From positions 1 to 64,000 of the forward strand of contig MEDY01000223.1 in assembly GCA_001724265.1 (NCBI GenBank): a DNA stretch of 64,000 nt, read 5' to 3'. Made by a program: the position numbers and the translations under genes. The stretch's first letter is position 1; each line of letters opens with the position of its first letter. The notes beneath the pieces were generated by a model that worked only from the letters and a program-made list of their open reading frames with translations, was not told where the DNA came from and did not search any database. Origin of the DNA: Rhizaria sp. SCN 62-66 (lineage: Eukaryota; Rhizaria, unplaced). This document shows, piece by piece, positions 13,101-28,876 of the stretch.

Positions 13101-16100
13101 GGCTGAAAAGCGCCCGCAGTCGCAATCGTTGTAGCTCTCCAGTCCTCTGAGGTCGATCATGCCAGGATGGGCGGCGTCGCCATCGACAAGCACGTGTACG
13201 CCTTGCATGATTGCGCCCTCGAGTTGCAGCAGCTGGTGCACAAGCCGAGCAACGACGCGGACCGCGCCCGCGCGATAGATGTTCTCGCGGCCCGTCTCCG
13301 TCGAAGCCGCGTTGCGCAGCGCCGACAATGCGCGGACCACCGTTAGCCACTGAGAGTCGATGGTCTCTGCAATACGCTCCTCAGCTATGTACGCGCTGAC
13401 AAGCTCGCTTGCTGCAGCGCCGTGGTGCACGCGCTCAGACCGCGGTGACGGCGCCGTCCAGGTCTCTTCGGCTTCACGCGCGGCGGCACGCATTCGGCGG
13501 AGCACCAAGTGGGCGATGACGTGGATCCCGGGCAGCATCGTCACAAAAAATACGAGTGCGCGCGTAAGCATGCGCTCAACGCCGAACTCGGCAAACTGGA
13601 TGCAGTCCGGGTGCGGCGCCCTGGCAAAGAAGTTGAAAACCGCGGCTGAAAACGGCACTTGGGACACGTACCGACTCCAGAGCTGCGTTTGTAGCTCGCG
13701 AAGCGGACCGAGAGCAACGCGCGGGTTGTCTGTCAGGAGTGCCGCGGTGTACTCTAGCTCGGAAGCCACAAAATTCGCCGACGACAGGATTGCGGTAACG
13801 CGTTGACTTGATCCCGCTAATCCTTGCATTGGCACCCTTGTTGAATTGGCACACCGTATTAGAAAGTCCCGCGCAACAGCCAGATCACTCGAAACGCGCG
13901 CGTTGATGTCGGCGGTCACACCTGGGATGTACGCAATTGTCTTCCACAGAATTTCCAGCTCGTCCCGCGGCACACTAGCAAGCGCAGCCCGCGCGACCGC
14001 CACCGGTACCAGGGGCTTGGCCAGCGGATTATCCCCGCGTGCTCCAACGGCGTGAAGGTCTGTGCCGCCGCGGCCGCCGTTGCGGTTTGAACTCCACGTG
14101 TTAAGGCCTCGGAAATAGTCGGTTTCGGAAACTGACTCAATGCCGTTCACGTAAAGCATTGCATAAGCTTGCGCAGGCTGCGACAGAGCGCCGAGACGTC
14201 CTCTTGCCATCAAATGACAAACCGACCGACTGTAATCGCGGCTTTGCGCCCTTTTGTCGACGTCCGCACCGAGACAGCCGACGTACTTGCTGCGCCAAAG
14301 AAAGGCGGCGCTATTGCGCCCTGCCGCAACAGCGGCGCTCTGATATCCTCCGTCACCGTCGCCGTCATCGTCGACACCACTGTCATCGAACCCGCTGAAG
14401 TTGCCCAGGATGCTGGTGTCGTTGCTGGAAACGTTTTCCCGACCGTTGTTGCTGCTGCAGGTTTCGGACAACTCGTCACTGTGGAAATATCCGTCGCCGC
14501 GGCTAGGGCGGCGGCTGTGCGTCTCTTTGAAGTCGCAATTGATATCCTTGCTTTTAGAATCACAGCTGCCACTGACGGCACTCTCCTTGTGACCGGCATC
14601 ATCCGGGTCAAGCCAAACAACATCGTCGTTCTCAGGGTCTTCACTGCTGCTGCTGATGTTGTCAGCGTCAATGTCCACACAGGAACCAGGCGCCGCAAAC
14701 GCAGACTCGAGCGCAACGCGACATGTACCGTAAGGCTGTGTTGTGTTTCCGTTCAGGCTTGGACTCATGTTGCGCACACTCTCTTGATCGCCTTTGCTTG
14801 AACGCATTTGTTGCTGCTGGTGCTGCTGGTCCTGGCGCTGTTGTTGCTGCTGTCTGGCTACTGCCCACGCCTCTTCATGCATCAGACTGGCAACAGACGC
14901 ATCGCTGCTCTGCTGTTCTAACATATGCGCAATCTTGTCGATCTCGGGCGGTACGGAGATGTTGATGTGTTCGCACAGCGCGGTGCACTTGTTGCAGTCA
15001 GACAGCGCGTCACCAAAGCTGCCCAACGCCTGCAATGCCTCGATGCGACGGAGATACGCTTTGACCGGCACTGGAACGCCGCCCTTGTCCTTCGCGGCGA
15101 CGGGAGACAGCTCACCATCCTCCAAGTACTCGAAGATGTTGATTGCAGTCGATGCGTCCTTGACCGCGTCTTGGTACTGCTGTAGTTTGTTGTGGCACGC
15201 GGCGCGGTTTGCGTAGTACGTCTTGTTGTCTTTGCAAATGTCAATAGCGGCAGAGTAGTATTGCGCAGCAAGAGTGTACTGCTCCTGCTTAAACGCATTG
15301 TTTCCGAGCTCTTTAAGCAGGTCTGCCTCGCGCGGCCCTTCATCACACGCTGCCACAGCCGTTTCTAGCGCAGCGAATGCGGAACTGTTCAGGTCAGCGT
15401 CCAGGATAAGCTTGAAAAGCTTGTCGCAGGCGTTGTTGATGTTGTTTTCAGCATCTATCAAAGAGACATACAAATAAATGGATTGCGAATAAGTCGAATA
15501 TAAGACACGTGTACTGTGAGACAACGTCAGCAAACACTACTAGTTTATGATGCACTTTGACATATTGACGTGCGACTTTGTTGATGCAAAACACTTACCC
15601 AGGTCCCAGAAGTCCCAAACCGCGTGGTTTGGGCCCTAGATACCGTGGTTCGAGAGGCCCATAGGTCCTGCTTCCATATGTAGGGACGCCCAGCCCTCCT
15701 CATCGCTTAACAGCCCACGGTCCTCGAGCCACTGCTTGCGCCGCTGACGGCGCCGCAAGATGACTCCGAGTTGCGTCGCCCTCGCCACACACGCGCGCAG
15801 CAGCCGCTCACGACGGGCAGCGGCGCACACGGTGGGCTCTGCGCAGCGCTGGCATGTAAGATTCGAGCTGTTGTAGTACTCCCACTTGCATTGCTCGCAG
15901 TAGCGCTGGCAAGCCTCGAGCATACCGTCATCGGCACGGCCAGCCGCAGGCAGTGCCGCATCCATCGGGGCGCTTGTCGGCTTGGGAGACGTACCAGAGC
16001 TCTCAGGAATACTTGCAGTGAAGTACGCGGACACCTTGGTGTCGTAGTCAGCGTCGGGGTCAAACGTGCCGTTGCAGATGTCATTGATAAGGCGGTTGAG

Positions 16101-16151
16101 GGCTGAGACCCGAGCGACTGCAGAAGCTTTAGTCGAGGGTGGGGTCGACAT
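10164..16151 (-). CDS. Paralogue A: zinc-ribbon + TPR + long helical protein, two in-frame TAG
   Basis: Exons 16151-15599 and 15454-10164 join in phase 1 (intron gtaagt...atag) to 1947 codons ending in TAA. TAG occurs in frame at codon 172 (15638-15636) and codon 1606 (11192-11190). Coding resemblance to paralogues B and C continues past both, so I read TAG as sense. Exon 1 has a CEQC (85-88) and CQRC (100-103) zinc ribbon. Exon 2 opens with TPRs around residues 230-345 (LKELGNNAFKQEQY, YYANRAACHNKLQQYQDA), the type used by Hsp70/Hsp90 co-chaperones. The remaining 1500 residues are Ala-rich helical repeats, possibly ARM/HEAT-like as in UNC-45. That comparison is inference and the family is not recognised. 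First-transcribed copies in the array are C, B and A from right to left. Confidence 0.8.
11190..11192 (-). other. In-frame TAG, codon 1606 of paralogue A
   Basis: Followed in frame by RRTRQLSAVARLAELIELSD. An ungapped alignment to paralogue B places this codon opposite Leu (B: L then GSKDHLSRVTLLSQLTALSD). About 340 further codons remain open and conserved. Confidence 0.9.
15636..15638 (-). other. In-frame TAG, codon 172 of paralogue A
   Basis: Lies in exon 1 between the zinc ribbon and the conserved exon-end block (VWDFWDL). The frame continues past it to a phase-1 donor that matches the phase-1 acceptor of exon 2 and the equivalent junction in paralogue C. Confidence 0.85.
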
Positions 16152-16805
16152 TGGCGCTTAGCTACGCCTTTCTATCACAAGTCAGATTACAATACAACAT
16201 AATGAGATAATGTTAGTGCGCGATGTTTCCCAAAAGATTAATGATTTACCTCAAAAGCTCTGATGGTCGACGTCGCATTTTGAGGGGCTCCTTTCCCCAT
16301 CACATGAAAAAGGCAGATCTTGCAAGATATAACGAGGATTTTGATAGTTATATTTTAAATACGCTACATTTTAAGTTGTTCACTTTTTGTTTCTAAAACA
16401 ACATTTGATGGTCGTATGATTTAGCCTCTATCCTGCATTTATCACCTTCGCATGTGAGAGGACCCAAGGCAGGTCACAGTTACCACAGCTTGATTCGCAA
16501 TGTGTTGATCAAGACGTAAGATTTGTGAAAGGTAGAACTTGAAAAAATCCATAAGACATGTTTTAATGAATAGGTTCATTATGCTGTTGTAAAATAGTTT
16601 CGTTCAAAAGTCAATGTATTGAGAAACGTAAAAACAAAGGTGTGGTAAGTTTCGCTCCGTCGGCTGCAGTTGTTCGTAAGTATAGATTCATTTCGTGTCT
16701 CTCTAAAGTCAAAGACATGGAATATTTTTAACACCTAATATGCACAGGTCACACCATTATAAAACAGCTATGTAGCTTTAAGTTGCTTTTTTCAGCTTCG
16801 TTCGT
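16152..16805. other. Spacer between paralogues A and B
   Basis: 654 bases, AT-rich. It carries the 5' flank of A and the 3' flank of B. No gene seen. Confidence 0.6.
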
Positions 16806-21164
<4,359 letters not shown>

Positions 21165-21850
21165 TGGCACCAAACTAGAGTACGAACGCCTTTCCTACAA
21201 AACTAAATACACCACACAATGACGTATGAACGTGGTTATTTGACTTAAGCCATAAATGCGCGTGAATTCAGCCATCGTGTTTCGGTGGTGTTAAGGTCTC
21301 GCGTCACATGTTTTTAAGGACAGATTCTTCGAGGTACACAGGTGCTTTTAAAATAATATTTCAAAATATAACGAATAATTAATCTGATAAATCGTGCCAT
21401 AAGTTGACTATTCACGTTGACGATCAACGTATCTCTCTTTCAGTGGTTCTCATCACGATTCATTTTTCTTTGTTGAGTCGCACTCTCCAACTGGAGAGTG
21501 CGACTCTCCAGTCGGGAAAAGTCTGACCACGGTGACCATGGAAAACTGGTTATCTTTGTCATGCCACCATGTGTGATGTTATTTACGTTCCAAACAGACC
21601 AGTCGAAGAGAAGCTATCATGTTGTGAATGTGTTTTTATTTTTGGGATTTCGATTTCATTCCTGTTTTGAGGCATATCTCCAGCATCATCCCAATCTGTA
21701 CTGCTGTTCACCAAGTAGACTAAATAGTTGGAAGCTTAAGTTAAACGATACGTTGCATTGCTCACTAATAAAACGAAGCGTTTGTGCCACCACAGCGCGC
21801 TATGCCTGGCATTGACACCCTGCTGATCTGATATTGCATCTGTGGCCGTC
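21165..21850. other. Spacer between paralogues B and C
   Basis: 686 bases holding the B upstream region, a perfect inverted repeat at 21475-21506 and the C 3' flank. No gene seen. Confidence 0.6.
21475..21506. repeat. Perfect 15-base inverted repeat with 2-base loop
   Basis: Left arm 21475-21489 (GAGTCGCACTCTCCA) and right arm 21492-21506 are exact reverse complements separated by AC. It lies about 310 bases upstream of the B start and 345 bases beyond the C stop. It could be a hairpin in either transcript or a palindromic site. Function unknown. Confidence 0.85.
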
Positions 21851-24800
21851 TCAGGCTGACTGTGACTGGCTATTTGATGACGCAGCTTCCCTTGCGTCAG
21901 TCTTTCCCCGATAGTTCTCAAGCAGCGGGAACGCATGCTCACGCACAAACTGCATAATCTCCGGTGACGCGCCGGCCAGCCGCGCGCACGCCAACGCGGC
22001 ATTCTGCGCTGTCGGCCCCCAATAGAGGTTGTTACACCGCATCAACAACATCACACAAGCGCCCACTGCGTGCAAAACGCCAACGCCCTGCAGGGCAGCG
22101 GAGGCGGAGGTGGAGGCGGAGGCGGAGGCGGACTTGCCTGCCGGCGCAACGCCGCGAGCCGCGTCTGGCAGCTTTAGCAGCGCGGCAAGCTCTATCTGTT
22201 GCTCTTCGAGCTTGGCCTTCTCGGCGGCGCCGTCGAGGAAATTCGGGTTGACGTCGAGCGAGGCTGATACAATGCGTGTGGACGTAAGGACGGCGGTGCG
22301 CACTAGTGCTGACGGGGCCGTGAAGAAGTGCTTGCTCCACTCGGTCTGTGAAACCATTGATGGCGGCAACTGTGCGACTTTGACGACGATTTGCGCAAAG
22401 TTGCCCGCCGTCTGCGGCGACCACGAGTTAAGCGCGAGTGTAACGAAGCCAGCGATGCCGGAGCCCGACGCGAGCGTCACCGCATCGTGGAGGCTGCCTC
22501 CGCCGCGGCTGCTCAGGTCGCAGAGCTCCACAACGCGCGCAGCGGCCAGTGCGCGCGCGACACCGGTGGGCAGCGAGTCGACGGGGACAGGAAGTGGAGA
22601 GCCCGCGGGGAGCTTCATGTGCTCCGCTCCCGGATACGAGCCCGCCGCCCGCTTCCACTGCTCCATGAACTCCTTGTTGATTTGCACAGCCTTGCCGGCG
22701 TTCTCCTTTGCTGCCTTGGTGGCAGCCTCGCGCGCGTCGGGCAGCGCGGCCGCGGCGGCGGCCTTGGCGCTGACCGGCGCCGGGGCTGGGAACAGATCGA
22801 GCTCGCGCGAGGCCTGGTGCGGGTCATGCTGGCACAGGATCGCGACAGCGCGGAAGCAGTGGTCGCTGAGAGCTTTCAAATCGTCCGACAACTGCATAGT
22901 TTCATCAGACACAAGCGTTGTCCCGCTGATCGGCAGTGTCGCGGCTGCGACGGCGGCGATGCCCGTGCCGAGCATCAGCCCAATGCCGTTGCGCGCAAGC
23001 ATGTCGTCGCGCGCGGCCAAGCTGCCGGCGAGAAGCCGTGTGAGCGCGGCTGCGACGCGCACCAGCGTGGCAAGATCCAGCCCCGTCGCGGGGACGGCGG
23101 AGGAGCTCATCGCGCTCGGCGGCGGCGCAAGCAGCGCGAAGAGCGCCCAGGGCAGCGCGGGCGTGGCTGCGACAATGCGCTCTGTCGACCGGGGGCCCGC
23201 GGAGGCGGCCAGCTCCAGCAAGAGGACTAGGGACACCAGCAGCAGCGATGAGTTGCTCTGCAGAATGCTCATCGGCGTCGCGTTCGAGGCGTGAGTCTCT
23301 GCCGCCGCCTTAAAGCGGATGTGCAGCGGTGCGCTAAGTACGGCGGCAGCGGCGCGCAAAGCGACGCGCGCCACGAGCTCCAGACACGTTTCCTTGACGT
23401 TCGTCTCCGTGTCTGCGTCTGCGTCAGCGTCAGCGTCGGAGTCGTCGAAATCAGAGTCTAAGCCGGCCTCGGTGTCGTCTCGCTGGCGCCACCGGACGGG
23501 CTTGTTGGCGAGGTACAGACACACGGCCTCGTCGGCCACGAGGAAGGTCGTCGTCTGGAGGACAGTAAAGAGCCGTGCCGCGCTCGACGTCGCGGCCACG
23601 TTCTGCAGCGGTTGGTTCACGGGGACGTTCTTGGCCCCTGCAAGCCGGACACCGCTGGTCTCGAGGAGACGCTGCGCGTACTCGCTCCACACGGTGTCGG
23701 TGAAGGGCGCGGTGACGAGCGAGGCGTACTTGTTTTCCATCTCGACGGCTGTCTTGTGGGCGCCGTCAAGCTTCTCCTTTGCAGCGAGGGCCGAGAGACG
23801 CGCTAAGGCCGCCCTCTTAGCAAGCTCGATCGTCTCAACATTCTGCGCCAGTGACGACGACGATGATGATGAAGAAGAAGATGAGGAGGTCGACTTGCCA
23901 CCCTTGACAGTCGTTTTGCTGTTCTTTGACTGCTGCTGTTGCTGCTGCTGCGCCTGCGGCTGCTGTGCGGCCTCGTTTTTCTTATTATCGCGTGTGACCT
24001 GCTCCATCAGGGAGTCCGCCTCCCGCTGCAGCCGCGTGAAGTCATAGTACGCACGGGCGACGGCCGGCGCAGTGAACGGAAAGCGTGGCTCATGGGTATT
24101 CGCGCAGGGAACGCCGACACCGAAACCGAGCTCAGCCCCCGCGACCGAGTGCTCGCGCGCCGCGTCCCTACCGTCATCGCCGCCGCCGCGGATGGCCTTG
24201 ACGAGCTCGGACAGGAGCAGACGGCCCACAATCCACCCGCCGCGCACCAAAGCGCGGAGAGCCGGGTCACACGCAAACCTGGACGCCACGGTCAGCAGGC
24301 CCTGGGCAGCGCTGCGCCGCACGAGCCGTTGCGCCGTCGGCAGCACAGACACGCCCCCCACAGGCACGCCCACAACTACGCCCACAGCGACGGCTCCGGC
24401 TCCGGCTCCGGCTGCTGCAGACACTGTTGCTGTTAATGTTGTGGGAGTAGCGGAAGCGTCCTGTGCGCTTTGGAGCTCTGCATTGCGAGCCATGGCGTCG
24501 TAGGTGGCCTGGGTATACCGGTCGGCGCGGAGCGACAACATGGACGCCGTGATCAGTCGCCCCAGCAAGCAGTCGTCGTCGTCTGCGTTCCGCGGCTTGG
24601 CATCAGCCTCAGTCTCAGCATCTGCGTTGGTGTCGGCGTTAGTGTTGCCGTTGCCGTTAACGTCGCCGCCGCCCTTGTCTTTGCTGGCGGCGGTTACCGA
24701 CTGCACATACCTGGTGACGATCTCCGTGTGGACGTCATCCGACTTCAATGTCTCACACAGCAGCCCCGCTGCGGCGTCGAGCGCGACCCCGACCGCGCTA

Positions 24801-27800
24801 AGCCACGACTGCACGGGCGCCGCCAGCGCGGCGTCGGCAACAAACATCGCTGTCGTCCGGAGGGCCTGTTCGTCGCGTAACAGCGCGGTCGTCACGCCGT
24901 CATCGGGCGCGCCCAGGCCGCCGACGTCAACCGTCTCCGGCGTCGCCTCACCACCGCGCGCGCGAACGGCCACAGCCTGCATGAGGCACCGCTCCAGATG
25001 CAGCAACATGATCACAAGCCGTGTAACGACGCTGAGCACGCCCGAGTGCAACATGGCCTCCCGGCCGCCCTCGGCCGCAGCGACCGCGCGCAGGGCCAGC
25101 AGCACGCGCACGAGCGTCGTCCAGCGGCCGTCGACGCACTGCGCCAGCGCCTCGTCCTCGAGCGTCGCCTGGTCAAGCTGCCGCAAGCCCGCGCTGCCGC
25201 GCACCTGCCCCCGCAGCAACGGCGTCGACGCCTCTCGCGCGGCGGCGCGCGTGGCCGTCACGCGCTGCTGCACCACATCGGTGATAGTATGCAGTCCAGG
25301 CAGCATGGTTACGGCGACGAGCAGCGCGCGGGCCAAAACGCGCATCTTGGGCGCGCTGGCGGCGATGGCGGCGCGCTCGGCCAGCGGCAGCCGCGGAAAG
25401 CTGTTCAGCGCCGCCGGCACCAGAGGCAACTGGTCGACCGTCTTAGCCCACGCGAGCGTCTGGGCAGCGCGCAGGGCACCCGCGGCGACGCGCGGGATGA
25501 GGCCCGCTTTGACGGTGTGGTGAAACCGCGCCGCCTCGTCGCCAGCGATGGCAACAATCTGCCTCAGACGGGCGTGGAGTGCCGCCGCGCCTTCACCGCC
25601 GCCGAAGTCGACCCCGCCGGCGCTCTCGCCCAGCGGCACTTCGAGCGGACCGGTGTAGATCTGCAGAATGTTCAGCGCGGCATCCGGGTCGGTCGACACG
25701 CGCGCAGCCAGGTCCTCCGCCACGAACGGAATGTGTGCGAGCATCACGCTGAGGATATGAAGCTCTTGGTGAGGCACGCCAGCCAACGCGTGGCTGGCGA
25801 AGCTCTCGCGCACTTTGTCCGCCACCGCGACGTCAGCAGTGCCGCCGCTGCCGCCGCCGCTGCCACCGCCGGCGTTTGTGCGCAGCGACGTTGCGCCGGC
25901 CCTGCTGCCGCCGCGGCCGCCGCCGAAGCCGCCGGTGCCAGACGCGTTCATGACGCTGATGTAGCTCAGACGGACTTTGTCGAACTGCTGGGTGACTGAG
26001 GTTGCGTAGCCGCGGGCTTGCTCCGAGAGCTGATCCATCCGGGTGTAGATCATGTTGTTGTATATTGCACGCGCGCGCTCGCGGCTGCGGCCACGGGCGC
26101 CTACGTCCGCCCCTGAGGTGCCGGCAAAGGAGCGCAGCCACATGAAGCCATTTCTGTTATTAGTGCCCTCATTTTCGCCTTCGTTGCCGCCTTTGTTGTT
26201 GTGGTTGTTGCCGTTGTTGCTGCTGTTGCTGCTGTTGTTGTTGCTGTCGCCACTGTTGCGAGCCTTGTTGTAGCCGTGACTGTAGCCGTCATAAACGCCG
26301 TCAGAAAAACTCTCTGGGTCACTCGAACTGCTAGTAATGTTCTTGATATGATTACTGATCCGTTGAGCACTGTCAGTGTCGAATTCGGCAATGTCATTCT
26401 CTTTTTCAGGATTACCGTCAATATTGCCCTTACCATCGCCATTACCAGTGCTGCGGCCGTTAAGCTTGCCAGTCAAGCTCAAGTTTTTGCTGACCCGGCT
26501 GTTCGCAGCGCCAACGACAGCGTCGTTGTCAGCACCAGCGCCAGCGCCAGTGTCATTGCCGTTACTACTGCCCTTGGTGCAGTTGGCGTTCACCCGCCAC
26601 CCGTCGAGCGAGCCCCCCGCCGCAGCGCGCTCGCGGCCTGCGCGGTAGGCCTCGCAGCTCTGTGCGCGCACGGCCTCGGTCAGCCGCGCGAGCTCCGGGG
26701 GAGGCGCGAGCCCGTTGGCGCGGCACAGCGCGGCGCACTCGTCGCAGTCAACCAGCGCGTCGTCAAACCACCCCAATGCCTGGAGAGCTTCGATGCGGCG
26801 GATGTAGGCCTTGATCGGCACTGGCACGCCGCCACCGCCGCCGCCGCTGCTGCTGCTGCTGTTGCTAGACGCTGTTGCTGTGGCCGCTGCTGCTGGGGTG
26901 GTTGTGGCGGCACAGGCGGCGGTAGATAGCACGAGCTTACCGTCCTCCAAGTACTTAAAGATGTCGATAGCCGTCGAAGTGTCCTTGACAACATCCTGAT
27001 GGCGCATCAGCTTACTGTAGCACACCGCACGGTTTGCGTAATACACCTTGTTGTCCCGGCAGATGTTAATCGCGGCTGAGTAATTCCGCGCTGCAAAGTC
27101 GTACTGCTCTTTTTCAAACGCGACATTGCCCAGCGTCTTGAGCCTCTCAGCCTCGGCCGTGCGCCCAGCGCGATTCTCGCGTTCCAGGATCATGAGTTTC
27201 TCGACGCCGGAGAATTCTGCGCTGGCCAGGTCGCCCGACATAAACAGCTTGAAGAGCAACGAGTCTGCTTCAGAGATGTCGTGTGCCTCGTCTACCAAAA
27301 AGAGATATGATGCGCAGGTTAATGGGAAAGACAAATGATAATGATGTGGTGAGCTTACGGATGTCGGAATATGCTGCACTTTGCAACGCAATAATACACT
27401 ATGAAATATGAAACACGCAGTGAGCAGTGATCCAGCACACAGGTAAGAATATGCGTCAAAAGTTAAAGCTTTGTTGTTAGCTGTTCTGTCGCAAAACGTA
27501 CCCATCTATCCCCAAAAGTCCCACACTTCGTAGTTGATGCCAGAGGGCTAGCTCACAAGAGCCGCAGCAACCGGAGCCGTTTTTTTCTTCCCGCCGCCGC
27601 CGCTGCCGCTGTTACCCGCGCCCGCGCCGGTCGAGGAGTCCGTGGCCGTTGCGGAGCTCTTGTCACGCGCGTCCCGATCGGCCTGCCACTTGGTATGCTG
27701 CCGCTGCCGCATCTTGCAGACGCCGATGAACGTGGCTTTGTCCGCGCACACGCGCATCAACCGCTCGAGGCGCGCCAAGGCCGGGACGGTGGGGCCGGCG

Positions 27801-28114
27801 CAACGCTGGCAGGTGATGTCAGTGGGACGGTAGAACTCCCACTTGCAGTGCTCGCAGTAGCGCTGGCAAGCTGCAGCCATGCCGTTGCCAGCGCAGCCAG
27901 CCGCGGGCAAATCAGAGTCAGCAGTGGCTGAGGTTGAGCAATGTGTTGTCGGCGCTTCGGCGAACGAGGTAGGCGACTTTGCGTGGAAGTATTCCGGCAG
28001 CTTCGTGGCATAGTCCGCGTCGCGGTCGATGGTTCCGGCGATGATACCCTGGGTCAGCTTGTTGATCGCGGCACATCGGCCAAACGCACCATCGTCAGGT
28101 TCGGTGGTCGACAT
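21851..28114 (-). CDS. Paralogue C: zinc-ribbon + TPR + long helical protein, two in-frame TAG
   Basis: Exons 28114-27502 and 27291-21851 join in phase 1 (intron gtacgt...gtag), as in paralogue A, for 2017 residues and stop TGA. TAG is in frame at codons 189 (27550-27548) and 203 (27508-27506), both after the zinc ribbon (CEHC 87-90, CQRC 102-105). The conserved block NYEVWDFW lies between them and matches NHAVWDFW in A. TPRs follow (ERLKTLGNVAFEKEQYDFAA, VYYANRAVCYSKLMRHQDVV). The rest is Ala-rich helical sequence with Asn, Gly, Ser and Gln tracts. The intron position and phase shared with A support the model. Probably a scaffold or chaperone adaptor, by analogy with TPR-ARM proteins; this is inference. 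Confidence 0.82.
27506..27508 (-). other. In-frame TAG, codon 203 of paralogue C
   Basis: Lies six bases before the phase-1 splice donor. Exon end WDFW-G-TAG-M in C corresponds to WDFW-D-L in A. With Met as a one-residue insertion, TAG aligns to Leu. The other gap placement is possible. Confidence 0.8.
27548..27550 (-). other. In-frame TAG, codon 189 of paralogue C
   Basis: Located in the unconserved linker between the zinc ribbon and the conserved exon-end block. The frame remains open after it to the donor. Confidence 0.82.
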
Positions 28115-28876
28115 TTGCACCAAACGAAGGCAAACAACGCCCTTTCCACTGTGAGTTGGGGTCAATCAAAAGAAATAGAACGAGATTAGCCAATATCGTT
28201 CACATAGGTGCGAAAAATCGGTTTGTCTCCACTACGTGGTCTCAAGGACGGATTTCTCAAGGTATACGCATGATTTCAAAGTCAACCATGTCAGGATAGT
28301 GACAGTTTAAGTTATAAAATAGTGGAATAAGTACAGAATTTGCGGTGACGATTTGTTTATGCCTCTTTTCTCCGTTGTCATTAAGCTGGATTTTTGATGT
28401 GGATCGCGCCCTCTGGGCCCACAGTCACCGGTGTGCTCACCACAAATCACAATTGACACCATACTTGACATCATAAATCGGCCTGGATCTGCCGAGATCA
28501 CAATGAGACTCGAAAAAACTTGAAGGTCGGGAAAATAAAGGGGAAATATGTTGCTTTTAGCTCGAGGACGATTATCGCCGCATCTATAGGCACATGAAGT
28601 TGCAAGCACGTGGAGTTTTATCATGCTACGTGATTATTTATTGGAACTCGTGTTAGACCAGAAGGTTAACGCTACGCTATGAAATACATCTTTGTAAATC
28701 ACTAAATCTTATAATACAATCTCTCTTCAAGTAATATCTAAGTTGTCGTTCGTCTCACTGACCCAGATCAAGACAAATCAGTCAACTGAACAACCATCAC
28801 CGAGAGCTCTCAGTCAGTTACGTACTACGTAGTAACTACTCGGTCGGCCTGTCAGCTCAGCAGTCAGCAGTTCGCT
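28115..28876. other. Intergenic region upstream of paralogue C
   Basis: 762 bases, mostly AT-rich. The part next to the C start shares leader sequence with B (GGAAAGG...TTTGGTGC before ATG). Further out, a block at about 28225-28270 resembles one upstream of B near 21290-21345. No gene seen. Confidence 0.6.

Noticed and set aside
11190-15638. Separate genes on either side of each TAG in paralogue A
   Set aside because: Splice phase and paralogue alignment run through the TAGs, and the pieces would lack start contexts of their own.
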